DNA from: Gentiana macrophylla
Lineage: Eukaryota > Streptophyta > Magnoliopsida > Gentianales > Gentianaceae
Length of the DNA stretch: 64,000 nucleotides
Direction: 5' to 3'
NCBI GenBank assembly: GCA_026214975.1
Contig: JAOBSW010001197.1
Span: 62,001-126,000, forward strand
Positions 1 through 12,395 of this stretch are shown here, piece by piece. The number at the start of each line of letters is the position of its first letter. Position 1 is the stretch's first letter. The translations under genes were made by a program, and so were the position numbers. Under the pieces are notes generated by a model. That model had not been told where the DNA came from and made no database searches. It saw only the letters and a list, made by a program, of their open reading frames with translations.

Positions 1-10
1 TTCTCTTATC
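1..10. repeat. LINE target-site duplication, left copy (TTCTCTTATC)
   Basis: The first ten bases, TTCTCTTATC, recur exactly at 22840-22849. The left copy is followed at once by a T-rich tract (the minus-strand poly-A end of a LINE), and the right copy directly follows the last LINE codons. This is the layout of a LINE target duplication. It may extend left beyond the window. Confidence 0.75.
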
Positions 11-60
11 TTTTTATTTTATTTTTTTATTTTATTTTTTTTGTTGAGAAAACAAAGGTT

Positions 61-1588
61 TTATTCTTCGTTATCAGCGGAAATAGCAAGGGAAACATGA
101 GGTGGGGGAGATGAACCCCATTCTAGAGTTCCTACTAGACCAATGCCTTCTTTAGCTAGTAAATGAGCAAGTACATTTCCTTGTCTCTTAACAAAAGAAA
201 ATGAGACAAAAATAAAAGCAGGTAACATTCTACGACAATCCTCTATTATCGTACCAACAAGTGAGAGATCTTCATTGTGTGCTAAGAGACGATGATATGT
301 GGAAAGAGAGTCTCCTTCAAATATAACTCGAAAACATCCCCAGGTGAGAGCATACACAATGGCATGATACATCGCTAAAGCTTCTCCAACCTCAACTTCA
401 AACCTTCCTTCTAATTTTTTGGAGAATGAGTTGAGAGTTCTACCGTGGTTATCTCGAATCAAACCTCCAATAGTTGTCTCAGTTTCTCCAAACGCCGCAT
501 CAACGTTAAATTTATATTGTGCTGCCTCCGGAGGCTGTCATACTGAGGACCATTCATTCATATTGTAGCTCGAAACTGGATTTTTGGCTACATGGAAGTA
601 TTCTGTCGCCTCTGCCTGAGATTTAAGCAATGATGAGTTAAGATGTATATCTTTTCTATCAAAAATCCATGAACAACGTGCTTTCCAAATGGTCCATATG
701 AGAGTAACTATTTGTGTTGCTTCGATGCCTTCATGCGTATTTAAGAGTTCTTCTAGAAAATCTAGAAAGGAGTGGACGCGTAGGGAGCTCAAATAGTTAC
801 CGTAGGGGGATGACTTCCAAAACGCTTTAGGGATGTCATGTTCGAAAAGACAATGCCAGGAAGTTTCTTCGGATCTCTTGCACACCTGACACAAGCCATC
901 GCCAATTCCTCTTGAACGCAAACCAGAAGCTGTCGAGAGAGCGTTATTCATTAGCTTTCACATGAAATGAATGATACGCGGTTTAACCCTCAACTGCCAA
1001 AGACCATTCCACACCTTTCGGTTTCCTCTTGACAATGACGGTTCCTCTCCTTTGATGGCTCGATACTTAGAGTCCCATGCCAAAATGTAACCCGTTTTAA
1101 TAGAGTCCCATGCCAAAATGTAACCCGTTTTAATAGAATATACTCCATTCTTTGAAAAATGCCAAATTAATTTGTCCTATGCAGGATGGGTGGATAATGG
1201 GATTGAGAGGACTTTATCAGCTTCATAAAGGTTAAACACATTTCGAATAAGGTCTTCTTTCCATAAGCGAGATGTTGTAATGATTAAGCAACTAACTCGA
1301 GAATCAAGGAGGGAGACTTGATCAACGTGAGCATGAAAAGATGGTAAAATAGGCAGCCATGGGTCTTTAGAAATATTAATGGAAGTACCACTACCAACTC
1401 TCCACCGTAAGCCCTGTGCAAGAAGGTATTTTCATTGTAAAATTCCTCTCCAAATAGCTGAGGGATATCCTGAAATCATGGCCTCCATAAAATCTTTTGC
1501 TTCAAAATATTTTCCTTTAAGAATACGAGCTGAGATAGAATTGGGATCATGTAAAATCCTCTATGCTTGCTTGGCCAAAAGGGCTTTT
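61..1588 (-). pseudogene. LINE ORF2, C-terminal part (post-RT, zf-RVT, RNase H)
   Basis: Read from right to left, the minus strand gives KALLAKQA, then a segment like LINE post-RT sequence (ARILKGKYF, SAIWRGIL), a zinc-binding zf-RVT region (CQVCKRSEETSWHCLFEHD, about 880-800) and a plant LINE RNase H domain (about 520-70). The RNase H part keeps EGDSL with the catalytic Asp, and a late RxGNxxAHLLAKE motif. Several stops and shifts break it (for example TAG for the Trp after LLAKQA, and the breaks around 950-1200 and 460-540). It is the 3' half of the LINE whose 5' half lies inverted next to it. The family assignment is firm; the protein is dead. Confidence 0.8.
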
Positions 1589-1667
1589 TTCCATTCTTAC
1601 GGCAGTTTTTCCGGTCATCCGGCATTTCTCCATTCCTACGGCGTCCCTTTGCTCCGATGGCAACACC

Positions 1668-3544
1668 ATGAAAATTCTAGCGTGGAACTGTAGAGGATTA
1701 GGCAAACCGATTGCTCTCAAAGCTCTCTGGCGATTGGTCACTAAAAACCAACCATCCCTCGTGTTTCTTTCAGAAACGAAATCCACCTCATCTCGAATGA
1801 ACTGGATCCATGCATCTCTAGGGTTTCAACATGGTTATTATGTGGCCTCAATTGGTAGAAGTGGCGGCTTAGCATTGTTGCGGTCAACAGATGTCAGAAT
1901 TACACTACATAATTCTTCCCCAGGTCATATAGATGTACGTGTTGATGATACAGACTCCTTTTCTTGGCGTTTCACGGGTTTTTATGGAAATCTGGATGCA
2001 CCGAAACGCAAGCATTCATGGGAACTTTTAAAAATGCTCAGTGCGTCCCACAATCTCCCTCGGTGTGTGATGGGAGACTTTAATGAGATATTGTTCTCCC
2101 ACGAACAAGAAAGACCGAACGATAGATCCCAATCGGCGATGCAAGCTTTCCGTTCTACTCTCCTAGACTGCGATCTTTTTGATTTAGGCTTCGAGGGATC
2201 GAAATTTACTTGGAGGAGGAATAAACAAGATAACACTACAACACGAGTTAGGCTTGATAGAGGAGTAACATTGACTGGAAGTTGAAGTTCCACTCTCACA
2301 AAATTCAGCATCTCTCTACGTTTCACTCGGATCACTCACCCATTTGGTTGTCATCGTCTTTGTCTGATGCAACTAAACCTAAATGGAGAGCGCTACCAAG
2401 GTATGAACCTTATTGGTTGCTAGATGAAGATTGTGATTTATTTTTCCAGCAAAATTGGCGTGCTTATTCTACATCAGATGCACAATGTTTAGAATCCAAA
2501 ATTTTGCGAATGAGGAGAGAGTTGTCTGAATGGGCCAAAGAAAAATATGGTGATATCCCAAAATGCATTAAGGAGTTAAATACTCCGTTGGAGGAGAATT
2601 TTAAGAGTGATAAATATAGTTTTGAGCAGGAAAAATTTCTCCTTAAAGAGATCGAAAAAGCTCTCGTTTTAGACGAAGAGTATTGGAGAGTGCATGGTAA
2701 ATCCGAATGGTTGGTATCTATGGACAAGAACACATCGTTCTTCCACCACAAAACTTCATCACAGAAGCGGAGGAATACTATTAATAATCTTGTTGATGAT
2801 CACAGCAATACTTATTCTGATTTGAAAGATTTAAAGAATGTGGCAGCCAATTATTTCAGGTCCATTTACTCAACAAATGGCAATGATAGTCATTTGCCAA
2901 GTGATCTTATTTTATCTACTTTATCTGAGCACAATATTGAAACGCTGGCAAGACCATTCATAATGCCAGTAAATTGGATCGCTTCATCCCAAATGTTTGG
3001 TGAAAACATCTCCCGGACCTGACGGTATGCACATGATTTTTTTTGCAAAAATTATGGCATATTCTAGGCCAACAGGTAACAGATGTAATCTTGAGGTGTC
3101 TAAATGATGGGCGTAGTATAGCTGATTTGAATAAAACATATCTCTCTCTTATTCCTAAAGTGAAAGATGCGGAGAAAATGACAGAATTTCATCCCATTAG
3201 TCTATGCAACTCGGTCTACAAGTTGTTGTCCCAAATTTTGGTTAATCGCTTGAAGAAAGTCATGAACTCTGTCATCTCCCCATGCCAATCTGCTTTTATT
3301 AAAGGGAGATTAATCACAGATAACGTTATTGCGGCTTTTGAAGCATTACACTCAATGAAGCTCGGTAAACGTGGGTTTGACAAACACATGGCTCTTAAAC
3401 TTGATATGATGAAGGCCTTTGAGAGGGTCGAGTGGAAGTTTCTTAGGCAAGTAATGGAAGCAATGCATTTCCCTTCATCTTTTATTAATGTGATCATGGC
3501 ATGCGTCTCCTCTACATCATATCAGGTTCTTATCAATGGTCATC
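1668..3544 (+). pseudogene. LINE ORF2, N-terminal part (endonuclease and first half of RT)
   Basis: ATG at 1668 opens the classic plant LINE endonuclease start MKILAWNCRGLG. The APE-type endonuclease signatures follow in order: SETKS, MGDFNEIL (about 2068-2091) and HSDHSPI (about 2326-2346). RT begins near 3020 (SPGPDGMH, then SLIPKVKDAEKMTEFHPISL, then QSAFIKGRLITDN). Frameshifts lie near 2262 and 3052. The frame is cut at 3544, inside the RT motif VLINGH, by LTR element A and resumes at 22122. The 70-bp leader before the ATG contains two near-repeats of TCCATTCYTACGGC (about 1590 and 1629). It encodes the nicking endonuclease and part of the polymerase used for target-primed reverse transcription. 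Confidence 0.82.
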
Positions 3545-5305
3545 TGTTGGAAATAATATCCGTGTTTTGATGATGATTCGTCACGTATTTAGTAAGATCA
3601 CTTACAACCCATGATGATGAAGTCATAACTAACTGTCATAGTGCATAATGAAAGAAGAAGCAATAAATAGTCTAGAGAAAAGTGTATAAGTTCTATCTAG
3701 AGTATGGACTTTGTATAGGTTGTTTCAGACAAGCATTGTAATAGATAGGAACTAGGCGAGCAATTTGGGTCACAAACAAGCAAGCGAGTATACATATGAA
3801 GGCGAGGGACACTGCACTCGGTTGGCTCATCTAGAAAGGTCAAGAACCGAGGGTTCAAACTCGATTATGAAGAACCGAGGACACTGACTCGATTATTTAA
3901 GATCAAGAAGCGAGGTGACAAACTCAGTTAGAAGCTGATTAAGTCGTGACTATAAGTCAGGATTCAGGCAAGTCTGTGGTGACCTAGAACTGAACTATAG
4001 ATCATGTAAAGTTGAATAATCTTAAGGACAAAGATTATCAGTTACCAGGAAAAGAAGAAGTTGAATGGTGTACCCTGACTTAGTCAATTGAAGTCAGATG
4101 TCAAGTATACGAGGTACTCAGTTTTGAAGAAGAGTAGAAAACTGAGTTAAGGCCTTGTTGAATTTGATATGTCTAAATGACAAAAGGTCGTACATATGAA
4201 CGTTGGCTAAACGACAAATGCAACGGCTATAAGATTTATTCGACCGTTATATTACCCCTATAAATACACAGAAGGAAGAAATTGAAGAAAATAGATCTGG
4301 GAAAAGTTCTACAATGCACATATCTAAAGATCTAGATCCAGAATATCAGATTTCATAACAAAAAGGGGAAGCCAACGGAATTGCCTTGAAGCTTACAGAG
4401 AAATATCCAGTAACCCATTAAGGGGGAAGAAGGCATCTTGGAGCTACAACGCGAAGGCATCTTGGAGCCACAACGCCATATCCAGAAGAATCAGACAGCT
4501 CATTGAATTAATCTTTTGATTAATTATAAACCTAACCTTTGTGAAAAAGGGTTGGCTGTGCATAGTTTGAGGAGAGCAACTCCACCTTTCCTCGTACGGC
4601 TGCAACTTGGTTGCCACAGCTGTTGGTGCAGTCTGCGGACTGTGTTTTTGATTAGTGGTGAGCTGGTGAAGGAGTAACTCCACCTCCGAAGGATCAGTGT
4701 GCAAAGTGAAGGCAGCAATCTCACCTTTCTTCATTATGTGTAGACAGTGAAACTAGGGTGTTGTGAAGGACTGTCATTGGGCTAGGATTTTGTAATGTGA
4801 TTATCTCAAGATTCTAGTGATACCTCCTACACCATGAGGAGAAGGGGAGACGTCACGGGATTACACCACCCGGAACTTCCATAAACAAACTCTGTGTTGA
4901 TTTACTTTACGCATTTATATTTGTGCTGTGATTGCTTCAATTATTGCATTATATTTTCATTACTTCACTCAACAAACATCAGACACTGAGTCAGCACAGA
5001 ACTAATAGTTAGGAGACTTAGATCTTTGTTGACACATCTATTGCACAAAAGGCTTGATCTTATCCGCAGCAAGTTAGTTCAGTTCTAGCACTAGCTAAGC
5101 TAAGTTAACTAACTCCTACACAAGGTTAAATGATAGGAACAAAACTGAACTGAGTCACATGGTACATCAGCTTGTTAGTTCAGTTTGAGTTTACAAGAAA
5201 CTCAGTTCCTGGGGTACTTCAGTTTTGGGAAAGTTTTTGGTGACAAGTTTATTCACCCCCCCCCCCCCCCTCTAAACTTGTGTTAGCCTTTCCAAGGGAC
5301 CAACA
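3545..5305 (+). repeat. Element A 5' LTR (1761 bp)
   Basis: Begins TGTTGG and ends CCAACA. A TATA box TATAAATA sits at 4259-4266. A C15 run at 5256-5270 near the 3' end is shorter and interrupted in the partner LTR. The body pairs along its whole length with 18540-18584 plus 20403-22116. CACTCGGTT/ACTCAGTT-type short repeats are scattered between about 3820 and 3940. Confidence 0.85.
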
Positions 5306-5307
5306 AT

Positions 5308-5319
5308 TGGTATTGGAGC
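5308..5319 (+). promoter_or_regulatory. Element A primer binding site (tRNA-iMet-like)
   Basis: TGGTATTGGAGC starts two bases after the LTR end and differs at two positions from the usual plant TGGTATCAGAGC complementary to initiator tRNA-Met. Minus-strand synthesis would start here. Confidence 0.7.
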
Positions 5320-5408
5320 TGTTCTTCCTTTTGGAAGTGATCCAAAGACAAACCAGTTGTTGAAAACCCCTCACTGTATCAGTTGTAAAAGCACTTAGTT
5401 GAATTTTA

Positions 5409-6188
5409 ATGGATACATCTAGAATTAGAAGTTGGCTTATTCACCCCATGACTAACTGTTTGCAAAATATATCTGATTTTCAGGATCAAGTATTTGAGAG
5501 GTTCAGTGCTACAAATTCACATACCAATCCAGAACCTCAACTCAGTGATGATGTGGATATCAATCTAAATGACAGATCCAGAGAAGTTCCATCACTAAGC
5601 AATTTCTCAGAAGAAGAAGAAAAGAAGTTGTTGCAAGTAACTGATGATATAGAAGATGCATTAGAGCAACAAAAAAATGTATATTTTAACCGTGAAGCTG
5701 TAATAAACAATCAAGGAAAGGTACATTCTTCAACTCAGTTATCATTCACTGAACTCAGTCAAAGAAACTCCGAGCTTGTCAAGTTAATTGAAAAACTCAC
5801 ACTGGAATTGAAACTAAAAGATATAGAACTTGACAAAGCAAAATATTGGAATAAGTTTCTTGAAACTGAGATGTCAAATCTAGCTAAAAGGTTAATATCT
5901 AGTAAATTTGACAAAAGCAATGATAATTCCCCACCCTTACCCAGTCTTGAGATCTCAAAGAGTACAAGCTCTAGACATCAAGATACTGGAAGACCTAGTA
6001 GATTACACAGAGAAATTAAAGATGATAAATCTAAAAGAATCCTTGTGAAATCAACTAAGGTTGAGCGTAATGGTCTATCTAGAAAGGAGATGAGAAAGGT
6101 TAATTCTCTCATCAAAGAAGCTGAAAGTTATACTTCAGTAACTAATCCAGCCGGACCCAAGAAGATATGGGTACCAAAGAAAAATTAA
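5409..6188 (+). CDS. Element A ORF1: gag-tail-like coiled-coil protein (259 aa)
   Basis: Open frame of 259 codons starting 104 bp after the LTR, with the first ATG at 5409. Residues about 100-165 form a Leu/Glu/Lys-rich predicted coiled coil (SELVKLIEKLTLELKLKDIE). The last third is basic, and the protein ends GPKKIWVPKKN, a sequence type that in large copia polyproteins lies between gag and protease. No zinc knuckle (CX2CX4HX4C) or protease active site is visible. It therefore looks like a gag remnant kept open in a pol-less element. Possible roles are particle assembly or RNA binding, which the sequence alone does not prove. The frame is intact, unlike most others in the window. Confidence 0.6.
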   Translation: MDTSRIRSWLIHPMTNCLQNISDFQDQVFERFSATNSHTNPEPQLSDDVDINLNDRSREVPSLSNFSEEEEKKLLQVTDDIEDALEQQKNVYFNREAVINNQGKVHSSTQLSFTELSQRNSELVKLIEKLTLELKLKDIELDKAKYWNKFLETEMSNLAKRLISSKFDKSNDNSPPLPSLEISKSTSSRHQDTGRPSRLHREIKDDKSKRILVKSTKVERNGLSRKEMRKVNSLIKEAESYTSVTNPAGPKKIWVPKKN

Positions 6189-6532
6189 AAATGTTTTGCA
6201 GGTAAAGTCAGTTTTTACTGTAAAATCCATAGAAAAACTGACTTCCACACAAAAGCTAATGAAGGGCAATATGGTCAAAAATTGAAAACTTTCCAGCTAC
6301 TATCTGACGCTTGGGCTGACAAACAAATCACCAGAAACCACGTGTCAACCGAGGAGAAGAAGTAGATGTGCATGCCCACAAATCTCATTGATTGTGACAC
6401 GACTCTCAATTAAGCGGTTGAGTATATTGAAAGACTCAGAAACGCATATTGTTCTTACAATCTTGACCAAGTCTCGCACAATCAACTTCAAGATATTCAA
6501 GGTTCCCCCAAGAATTCTCAAATTAAAAATTC

Positions 6533-7934
6533 ATGGAGAAATATAACATTGATGAAGGAATCACCATGAGTCTGGATGACTTCAGTCAAAAAATTTCAAA
6601 CTCCATCCTATCAATTCAGATTGCGGACAAAATCAAAAAGATTCGAGGACTTGAAAATCTGATTGATACGGAGGTCAATTTTCTGTACCCAAAAGATATC
6701 AAATATTTCTACAGAAACGCCATAATCGCCAATGATGGAAAGAGTTTCAGGACAGCAGTTCAAGAGAAAAGCATTACTGTTAATGAACATCTTCTTTCCC
6801 TAGTCTTTGGTTTGAACATATTTGGAGGATCTTCATCTCTCACTTTTGGAAGAAGAAAAATACAGACTTTGGAAAATCACAGCACTAAACAAAGATAAGA
6901 AGAATTTCATTGGATCTATCCATCAACAAAAACAAGAGTTCGAATTTTTAACAATTCTTCTGACCAAAAACGTCATTGGTCACGCTTGGAATCTCTACAC
7001 TCTTTCAACAGAGAAACTGAAACTAATATATGCTATTTTGTTTGAGGAGAAGCTGGATTGGAACAAATTTGTTCTTAGGCAATTGATCAAACAAATTTCA
7101 GATGAAGAAGCAAAAGCCTAAGGAAGGAAGACAGTTCGAGAAAAGTTCATGTTGAAAAAAGGATTTCCTTATTTGGTACAAAGGATACTGAACTATTTCT
7201 CCATCTCTAGATCTACAGAGTCAGAGTTAATAGAGAAATCAGTGGCCAGTGGATTGAAGAAAAGAAAAGTTCATGATGAAGTCATAAGAGAAACCTTGGT
7301 CTCTAGAAAAACTGAAAACCAGGATGATAGAACAGCTAGAAGACAAAGGAGGATGATGCATTAGCATTTCACAGTGACTCAAAGGAAAACTGAAACTGAA
7401 GAAATTGAATCCTCAGCTGATATGCTTGAAGGATACACTGAGAAGCAGAGAGAAAAAGATATTGAATTTTGTGCAACTGAGTATGAGAAAGAATTATTAA
7501 GTCATAACTCTCATTTTCATGGAGTCAGTTCTTCATCTCAAGTTCAAGATGCGTCTGCAAGCAAATCAATATTGACTGACATCCCCCGTCTTGCAACTGA
7601 AAAGACTCAACAACAGTTAAAGAAAACTGAGAAGAGATTGGAAGGGTTAAAGATGATCATCGAGAGCCTGATGCAGACTCTACAAAAGAAGCTCTACAAC
7701 TTACATGAATCTATCTCAATAGCACACTACTCAGGTCTGAACAATTACTCAAACATCATCACCTTGCACAAGTTATTTGAAGAAAGCGTTTGCATATCTT
7801 CAAACAAGGGGGAAGATAAAACTGAAGGTGAAGCTGTTGGTGATGTTGATAAAACTGAAGGTGCTGAAGTTAAGACTGAACTGACAAAGACAGAGTCAGC
7901 TGAAGAAATCTGTGCTAAACAATTGATTGAAGAA
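6533..7934 (+). pseudogene. Element A ORF2, first part (plant transposon-type domain, then coiled coil)
   Basis: Starts at ATG 6533. The first about 200 residues (LDTEVNFLYPKDIKYFYRNA-like, then IGHAWNLYTLSTEKLKLIYA) resemble the 'putative plant transposon protein' domain seen as accessory ORFs of plant LTR elements. The rest is Glu/Lys/Thr-rich coiled coil with repeated KTEG/KTE. One frameshift lies at about 6822-6890 and two in-frame stops (7119-7121 and 7362-7364) interrupt a single frame that otherwise runs to 7934. Element B then cuts it; the same frame continues at 17892. Total would be near 580 residues. Function is unknown; its retention in a pol-less element suggests a role in cis or in particle formation (inference). 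Confidence 0.6.
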
Positions 7935-8515
7935 TGACGATGAAAAATTACGTCACCTTAAAGATCCGGGCTTTTCCTTATGTTATTGATGAATAATCAA
8001 GAACCTTTATGCCAAGAACAAAGAAGGGGTTTTTGTATATTTACGGCTGAGTCTAAGTGGAATTCTTAGAGTGCCTACGTATCCTGTTATTCTTCCAGGA
8101 ATCAAGCCATACGTAGTTCCTGGAACGTTGTATTTATAAGGACAATGCATGACCTAACCCTAATATGAGTCGGTCTGTGGCTATTGTCATAACTACGCTT
8201 AATTGGGCTTTTACCTTGCCCAAGTTATCCGGTGGATATTGGGCCAACATAGCCGTGTGGACTTCGTTTCGATATCGATCCGCCCGACCGGGAAGATCGA
8301 CGACTCGAACTCACGCCCCGATCTTGTCAGTAAGTCGATAGTCGTGACTTGAGCTCCTAGATATACTTCAGGCTCGAGGATCGACATATGTGTCATGGCT
8401 CCGAGACCAATAGTCTGACTTGTATGCCTTATCTGGCTCATACGCCTTAGTAAATATTTGATCCCTGGGGTCCACTCGATGATGATATATCGAGGTGCGT
8501 AACCCGGTATCGTCA
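7935..8515 (-). repeat. Element B LTR, left copy (3' LTR in element sense)
   Basis: TGACGATGA start and CGTCA end, paired with 17309-17886. A minus-strand TATA box (TATAAATA) lies at 8131-8138. The bases just inside (minus strand GGTCTGGAGGGCTT, 8516-8529) are only weakly purine-rich for a polypurine tract. Confidence 0.85.
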
Positions 8516-8934
8516 AAGCCCTCCAGACCTGAGAGAGGCGACTACCGTTGTCCGAGGTCAGATCTGCCAATTTGAAATCATCTTCGAGTTGGCCTAAATC
8601 TTGGGCGGGAAATGGTGTAACCGCTTCACATGCCACCTGTCTCCCTAGCCAATCATGGTCGTTCATTATGACGTCATAACGCACTAACGTTTCGTCTCCT
8701 GCCATAAATGACGTCGCCCTTGATTCTCGCGATATCTAGGGGGTTATAACCGCTGGTAACCCCCCTAAACACGTCTTATCATTTATCATTTGGGCAACTT
8801 AAACGCATAAAGAGGGTGAGGAGTCCAGACGGTGCTACTGCCATTCATTCTCCTCTTCAATCCCATAAGAACAAGTAAGCAATTTAGTCTTTCTTTTTCC
8901 TTCTTCTTCCTACCGTATTTGTTCAAATCTGTCC

Positions 8935-11099
8935 ATGTCTAGTAGTACAACAGTCTCCGATAGGATAGAGGAGTCCCGTTCCGGTGAGCAAGCACAAGTA
9001 TCCGCCTCCTCCGATCAACCTCTACCCACAAATCCTCAAGGACCCTTAGGCACTATCAGGGAGCCCAAGAAACTGTCCACCAGAATGGATGGAAAGGGGC
9101 CGAAGGGATGCGTTTCTTGCCTTACTATGGATGATCTTAACCAAATACGGCGGAGATACGGGCTTTCCAGCCCTCAAGTGGTGGTTCAGCTTCCTTCCGG
9201 CCAGCATCAATTTGCCGACGAGCCCCCAGAAGGGTTCTGTACAGTCTATGAGGCCCAATTGTCGATGGGGTTAAGGTTCCCTCTATGTCCGGCGGTCCAG
9301 GCTGTTCTTCGCCATTATGAGATTGGCGTGTCTCAATTGGGCCCGAATGCCATCCGGACTCTGATGGGCTTTCTGATTGCCTGCCGAGTCGCGGGTATCG
9401 GATTTACCGTCCCTTTGTTTCGATGGTGGCACAAGATTGCTGCGATGCCAGATTCGGGGTGGTATACGTTTCAGAAGCGCGCCAATCGTCATGAGTTCGT
9501 GTCTAAAGGACCTTCATCTCACGGAAATTGGAAGCCCATGTTCTTCTTTCTCCGACATGGGTCGGATAATCCTTATGTAAACATGGAGGTCGAGAAGGAA
9601 GAGATGACAAACCTGGTCGGGAAGTCGCACTCTAACGAAGCTCGTCCTCGAGAGATTCACATTCGAGGTGGTTACACAGACCGAGTCTCCTTTACGACCT
9701 TGCCCGCCTCGAAGAGGCAGGCCTCGCCTCGTAGATAGGCCTTCATGCCGCCGATCAAGAAAACCGTAGGAAGCTTTATTATTTCGTTGATAAGTTTTAT
9801 TGCTCTTTGAAGTTGTATCTTTATTATTTCCGATACTGACTCCTTTTTCATTTGTGCAGTGGGCAGATTCTCGAAGGTCGCTGTTCCGAAGGCTTCTGCT
9901 GTGGCTGCTGCTGTCGCCGCCTCTAGGTCGGGAGTTACTCCTCCGGCGTCCGAGGACAGACCTGCTCCGGTTGCTAACCCGACTGAGGGTGTCGAGACAA
10001 CTACCCTTGTCGCACAACCAACCCCGCCTTCCACCTCGGGAGGACTCACCCATGAACACCGGTCGATACGCGAAGTAGAGGACATTATCGACTTTACTGT
10101 CGGAGGGGGTGAAGAGCCTTCTGGTGCTGAAGCGGCTCGGTTGCAGAAGAGGAGGTCGGGCCTCGAGGAGTTGGTGAGAGATCAAAGCAAAGGTGGCTAA
10201 AAAGCCAAGGTCACAAAGCCTTCTCTCGACCTTGCCGCCACGAGTAGGATGTCGGCCGAAGATGTCGAGAAGCTGGACGACCAGGTCCTGGCCTCTTCCC
10301 TCCGAGAGCTGGGTCGCGTGGTAAAGGCTAACTCTTGTCAATTTCCTGTCTCCTTTTTTGGAACTCATCACGCCTATGCCTTAACTTTTTCCCTTTTTGG
10401 CAGCATTACTTTATGAGTCGAGAGGCTTCTCGACGTATGAGCACGCCGTCCGAGAATGAGGAAAGAGTCAAGACGCAAACCGGAGGTTGAATGACAAAGC
10501 TTGCTATCGAGTCGCCTAGTGTCATCGGTCCGGAATCACGCCTTAACGTTTTCAAGAAAGAGGTCGCCGAGAGATAGAAGGTCAAGGAGGAGCGGGAGGC
10601 TATCATTGCCGAGCTGAGGAGAGATCTGGCTGCGGCCGAGGGGAGGGAGGCTGCTGTAAAAGTGGCTCTCGAGGAAGAACTGGCGCGAGGAGCGACTGTT
10701 GCTGAAGAGAGAGATCAATTGAAAACCGAACTTGATCAGGTCCCTGGGCAACTTGAGGAAGCAAGGACCGCCGCGATACTCGAGTATCGGAAGTCTGACG
10801 AGTTGGGTAGCGATCTCGACGTAATCATGCAGACGGCCATACTTGGAGGATTCACCAAGGCGGTAGACCAAGTGAAGAAGGCCTATCCGGAAGTCGAGAT
10901 CGACCAGCTCGAAGAGCCTGGCTTCTATGACCCTGACTCGGAGGCGTTGTACGACCTGTACTTCGAGGAATTCCAACAGGGTATATCCCTTGCTCAGAAG
11001 TATGGTGGCCCCACAGTAAGCTCGACTCCTGATAATACGACTTCCGCTCCTGCTCCGACCGCTGAAGATGCTGTTCCGACCCCCGACGCTTCTATTTAA
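8935..11099 (+). pseudogene. Element B antisense gene (gypsy-type 'transposase' domain plus coiled coil), three exons
   Basis: Runs opposite to gag-pol. Exon 1 (ATG 8935 to about 9765) encodes the plant 'putative gypsy type transposon' domain (TVYEAQLSMGLRFPLCPAVQ, then RTLMGFLIACR, WYTFQKR and WKPMFFFLR). Exon 2 (9860-10320) is Ala/Pro/Ser-rich, then charged. Exon 3 (10404-11099) is a long Glu/Arg coiled coil ending in a Pro/Thr tail and TAA. Introns with GT..AG ends fit at 9766-9859 (acceptor TTTGTGCAG) and 10321-10403 (donor GTAAAG, acceptor TTTTTGGCAG). The second joins two readable frames directly. Stops near 9736, 10198, 10487 and 10576 and a needed shift at intron 1 break it. Antisense ORFs of this kind are known in Tat elements; their job is unknown. 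Confidence 0.75.
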
Positions 11100-12395
11100 T
11101 TGTCTTGTTTTTTTCAAACTTTGATGTCTTGAACTTTAACTTGTAATTATTTGTAAATTTTATCAACTTTGATCAGATTTGGATGAGTATTTACTTTATC
11201 GGGGTTGGTCATTTCGACCTGGCCCCAATTTGTTTTGAAATTCATCCCCTTTTATCTCTTCTTGTTGTTATTTACTCTTTCATTTATTACTGTCTTTGGC
11301 TTTCTTGCTTGTCGAGCCTTTGGCTCTGTTTGCTTCTGCCTTATCGATGTAATATTGCCCCCCCCAAGTGTTTTATTAACTTTAGTTCATAATGCACTTG
11401 GGTTCTATATGGCTTTTAGGTCGATTTAGTTGCCTTGGCTTTTTAGCCTTATAGGTTTTCTAGATCTTCAAGTTAGTCCGACATTGCGAATCGTCCTTGT
11501 CACGGTCTAATCGCTTTTGGGCTGGTTAGACTTCCGACTTGGGACGCTTGGCCCGACTCCGCGAACCGCCCTTTGTCTCGCCTATTCACCCTCAAGTTCG
11601 TTAGGCTTTCGACTTGGACATTTGACCCGACCCTGCGAGTCTTCTTAGTGCCTTCTGCATCGTATGCTTATGGCGCTGTCGGGAGTTCCGACTTTCGGAT
11701 TGCTCCATACTTTGTCGAGTGTAACTTCGTGTCCTTTTGGACTTAGAATATTACAAAAATGACTTAATAAAATCTGTAGAAAAGAAATCATCCTTTATTA
11801 TAACGAAGATAGAACTGTCTCATGGACTGATTACATATCTTAAATAAAACGAGTAAAAACAAATCGATCAACTAAGGCTTAAACGTAAAATTTCCTCAAA
11901 TTATTCGCATGCCATTGTCGAGGATCGTGGTTCCGCTCGCTTCGACCTAGTTGATATGAACCTTAGGTGGACTTTTAGAATCGACACGGGCCTTCCTGGG
12001 TTCGGGGAGAGTGTCCCGATCTTCTTCTCGTCGACTTGCTTCATTTTTCCTCAAGACTAGATCTCCGACTTTGAAATATCTCAGATTTCACTCTGGGCGT
12101 TGTAATATTGAGAGATCTTCTCGCTTGTACCTTGCCATTTCGCCGAGGCCATTTTCTCCGCTCCTCGAGATTATCCTTCTCATGTCGGATGTCGGGTCGT
12201 TTCGTCTCAATATTATACGCTAAAACTCGAGGAAGGGACGCCGATCTCCGCAGGATAATCGCCGCACCCATAGGTTGGGAGAAAGGTGTTTCACCCGTTG
12301 ATGAGTTTGGAGCTGTCCTGTATGACCACAGGATGCTCGGGAGTTGTAACGCCCAGTCTCGCGCCTTCGGCCTCTAACCTTTTTTCAATCCGAGT
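11100..12395. other. Element B untranslated spacer with short tandem repeats
   Basis: No coding signal on either strand between the antisense gene and integrase. From about 11465 to 11665 three diverged units of roughly 75-100 bp share TTRGMCCGACTCYGCGA-type cores (TCCGACATTGCGAATCG, CCGACTCCGCGAACCG, CCGACCCTGCGAGTC). Tandem repeats in this 3' untranslated position are known for Tat/Ogre elements. Confidence 0.5.

Noticed and set aside
4444..4734. Minus-strand ORF of 96 aa repeated at 21264-21554
   Set aside because: Lies inside both LTRs of element A, antisense, with no protein-like features; duplicated only because the LTR is.
9514..10371. Minus-strand ORF of 285 aa in element B
   Set aside because: Shadow of the antisense gene exons on the other strand; composition (Ser/Arg-rich) is that of a frame opposite a codon-biased gene.
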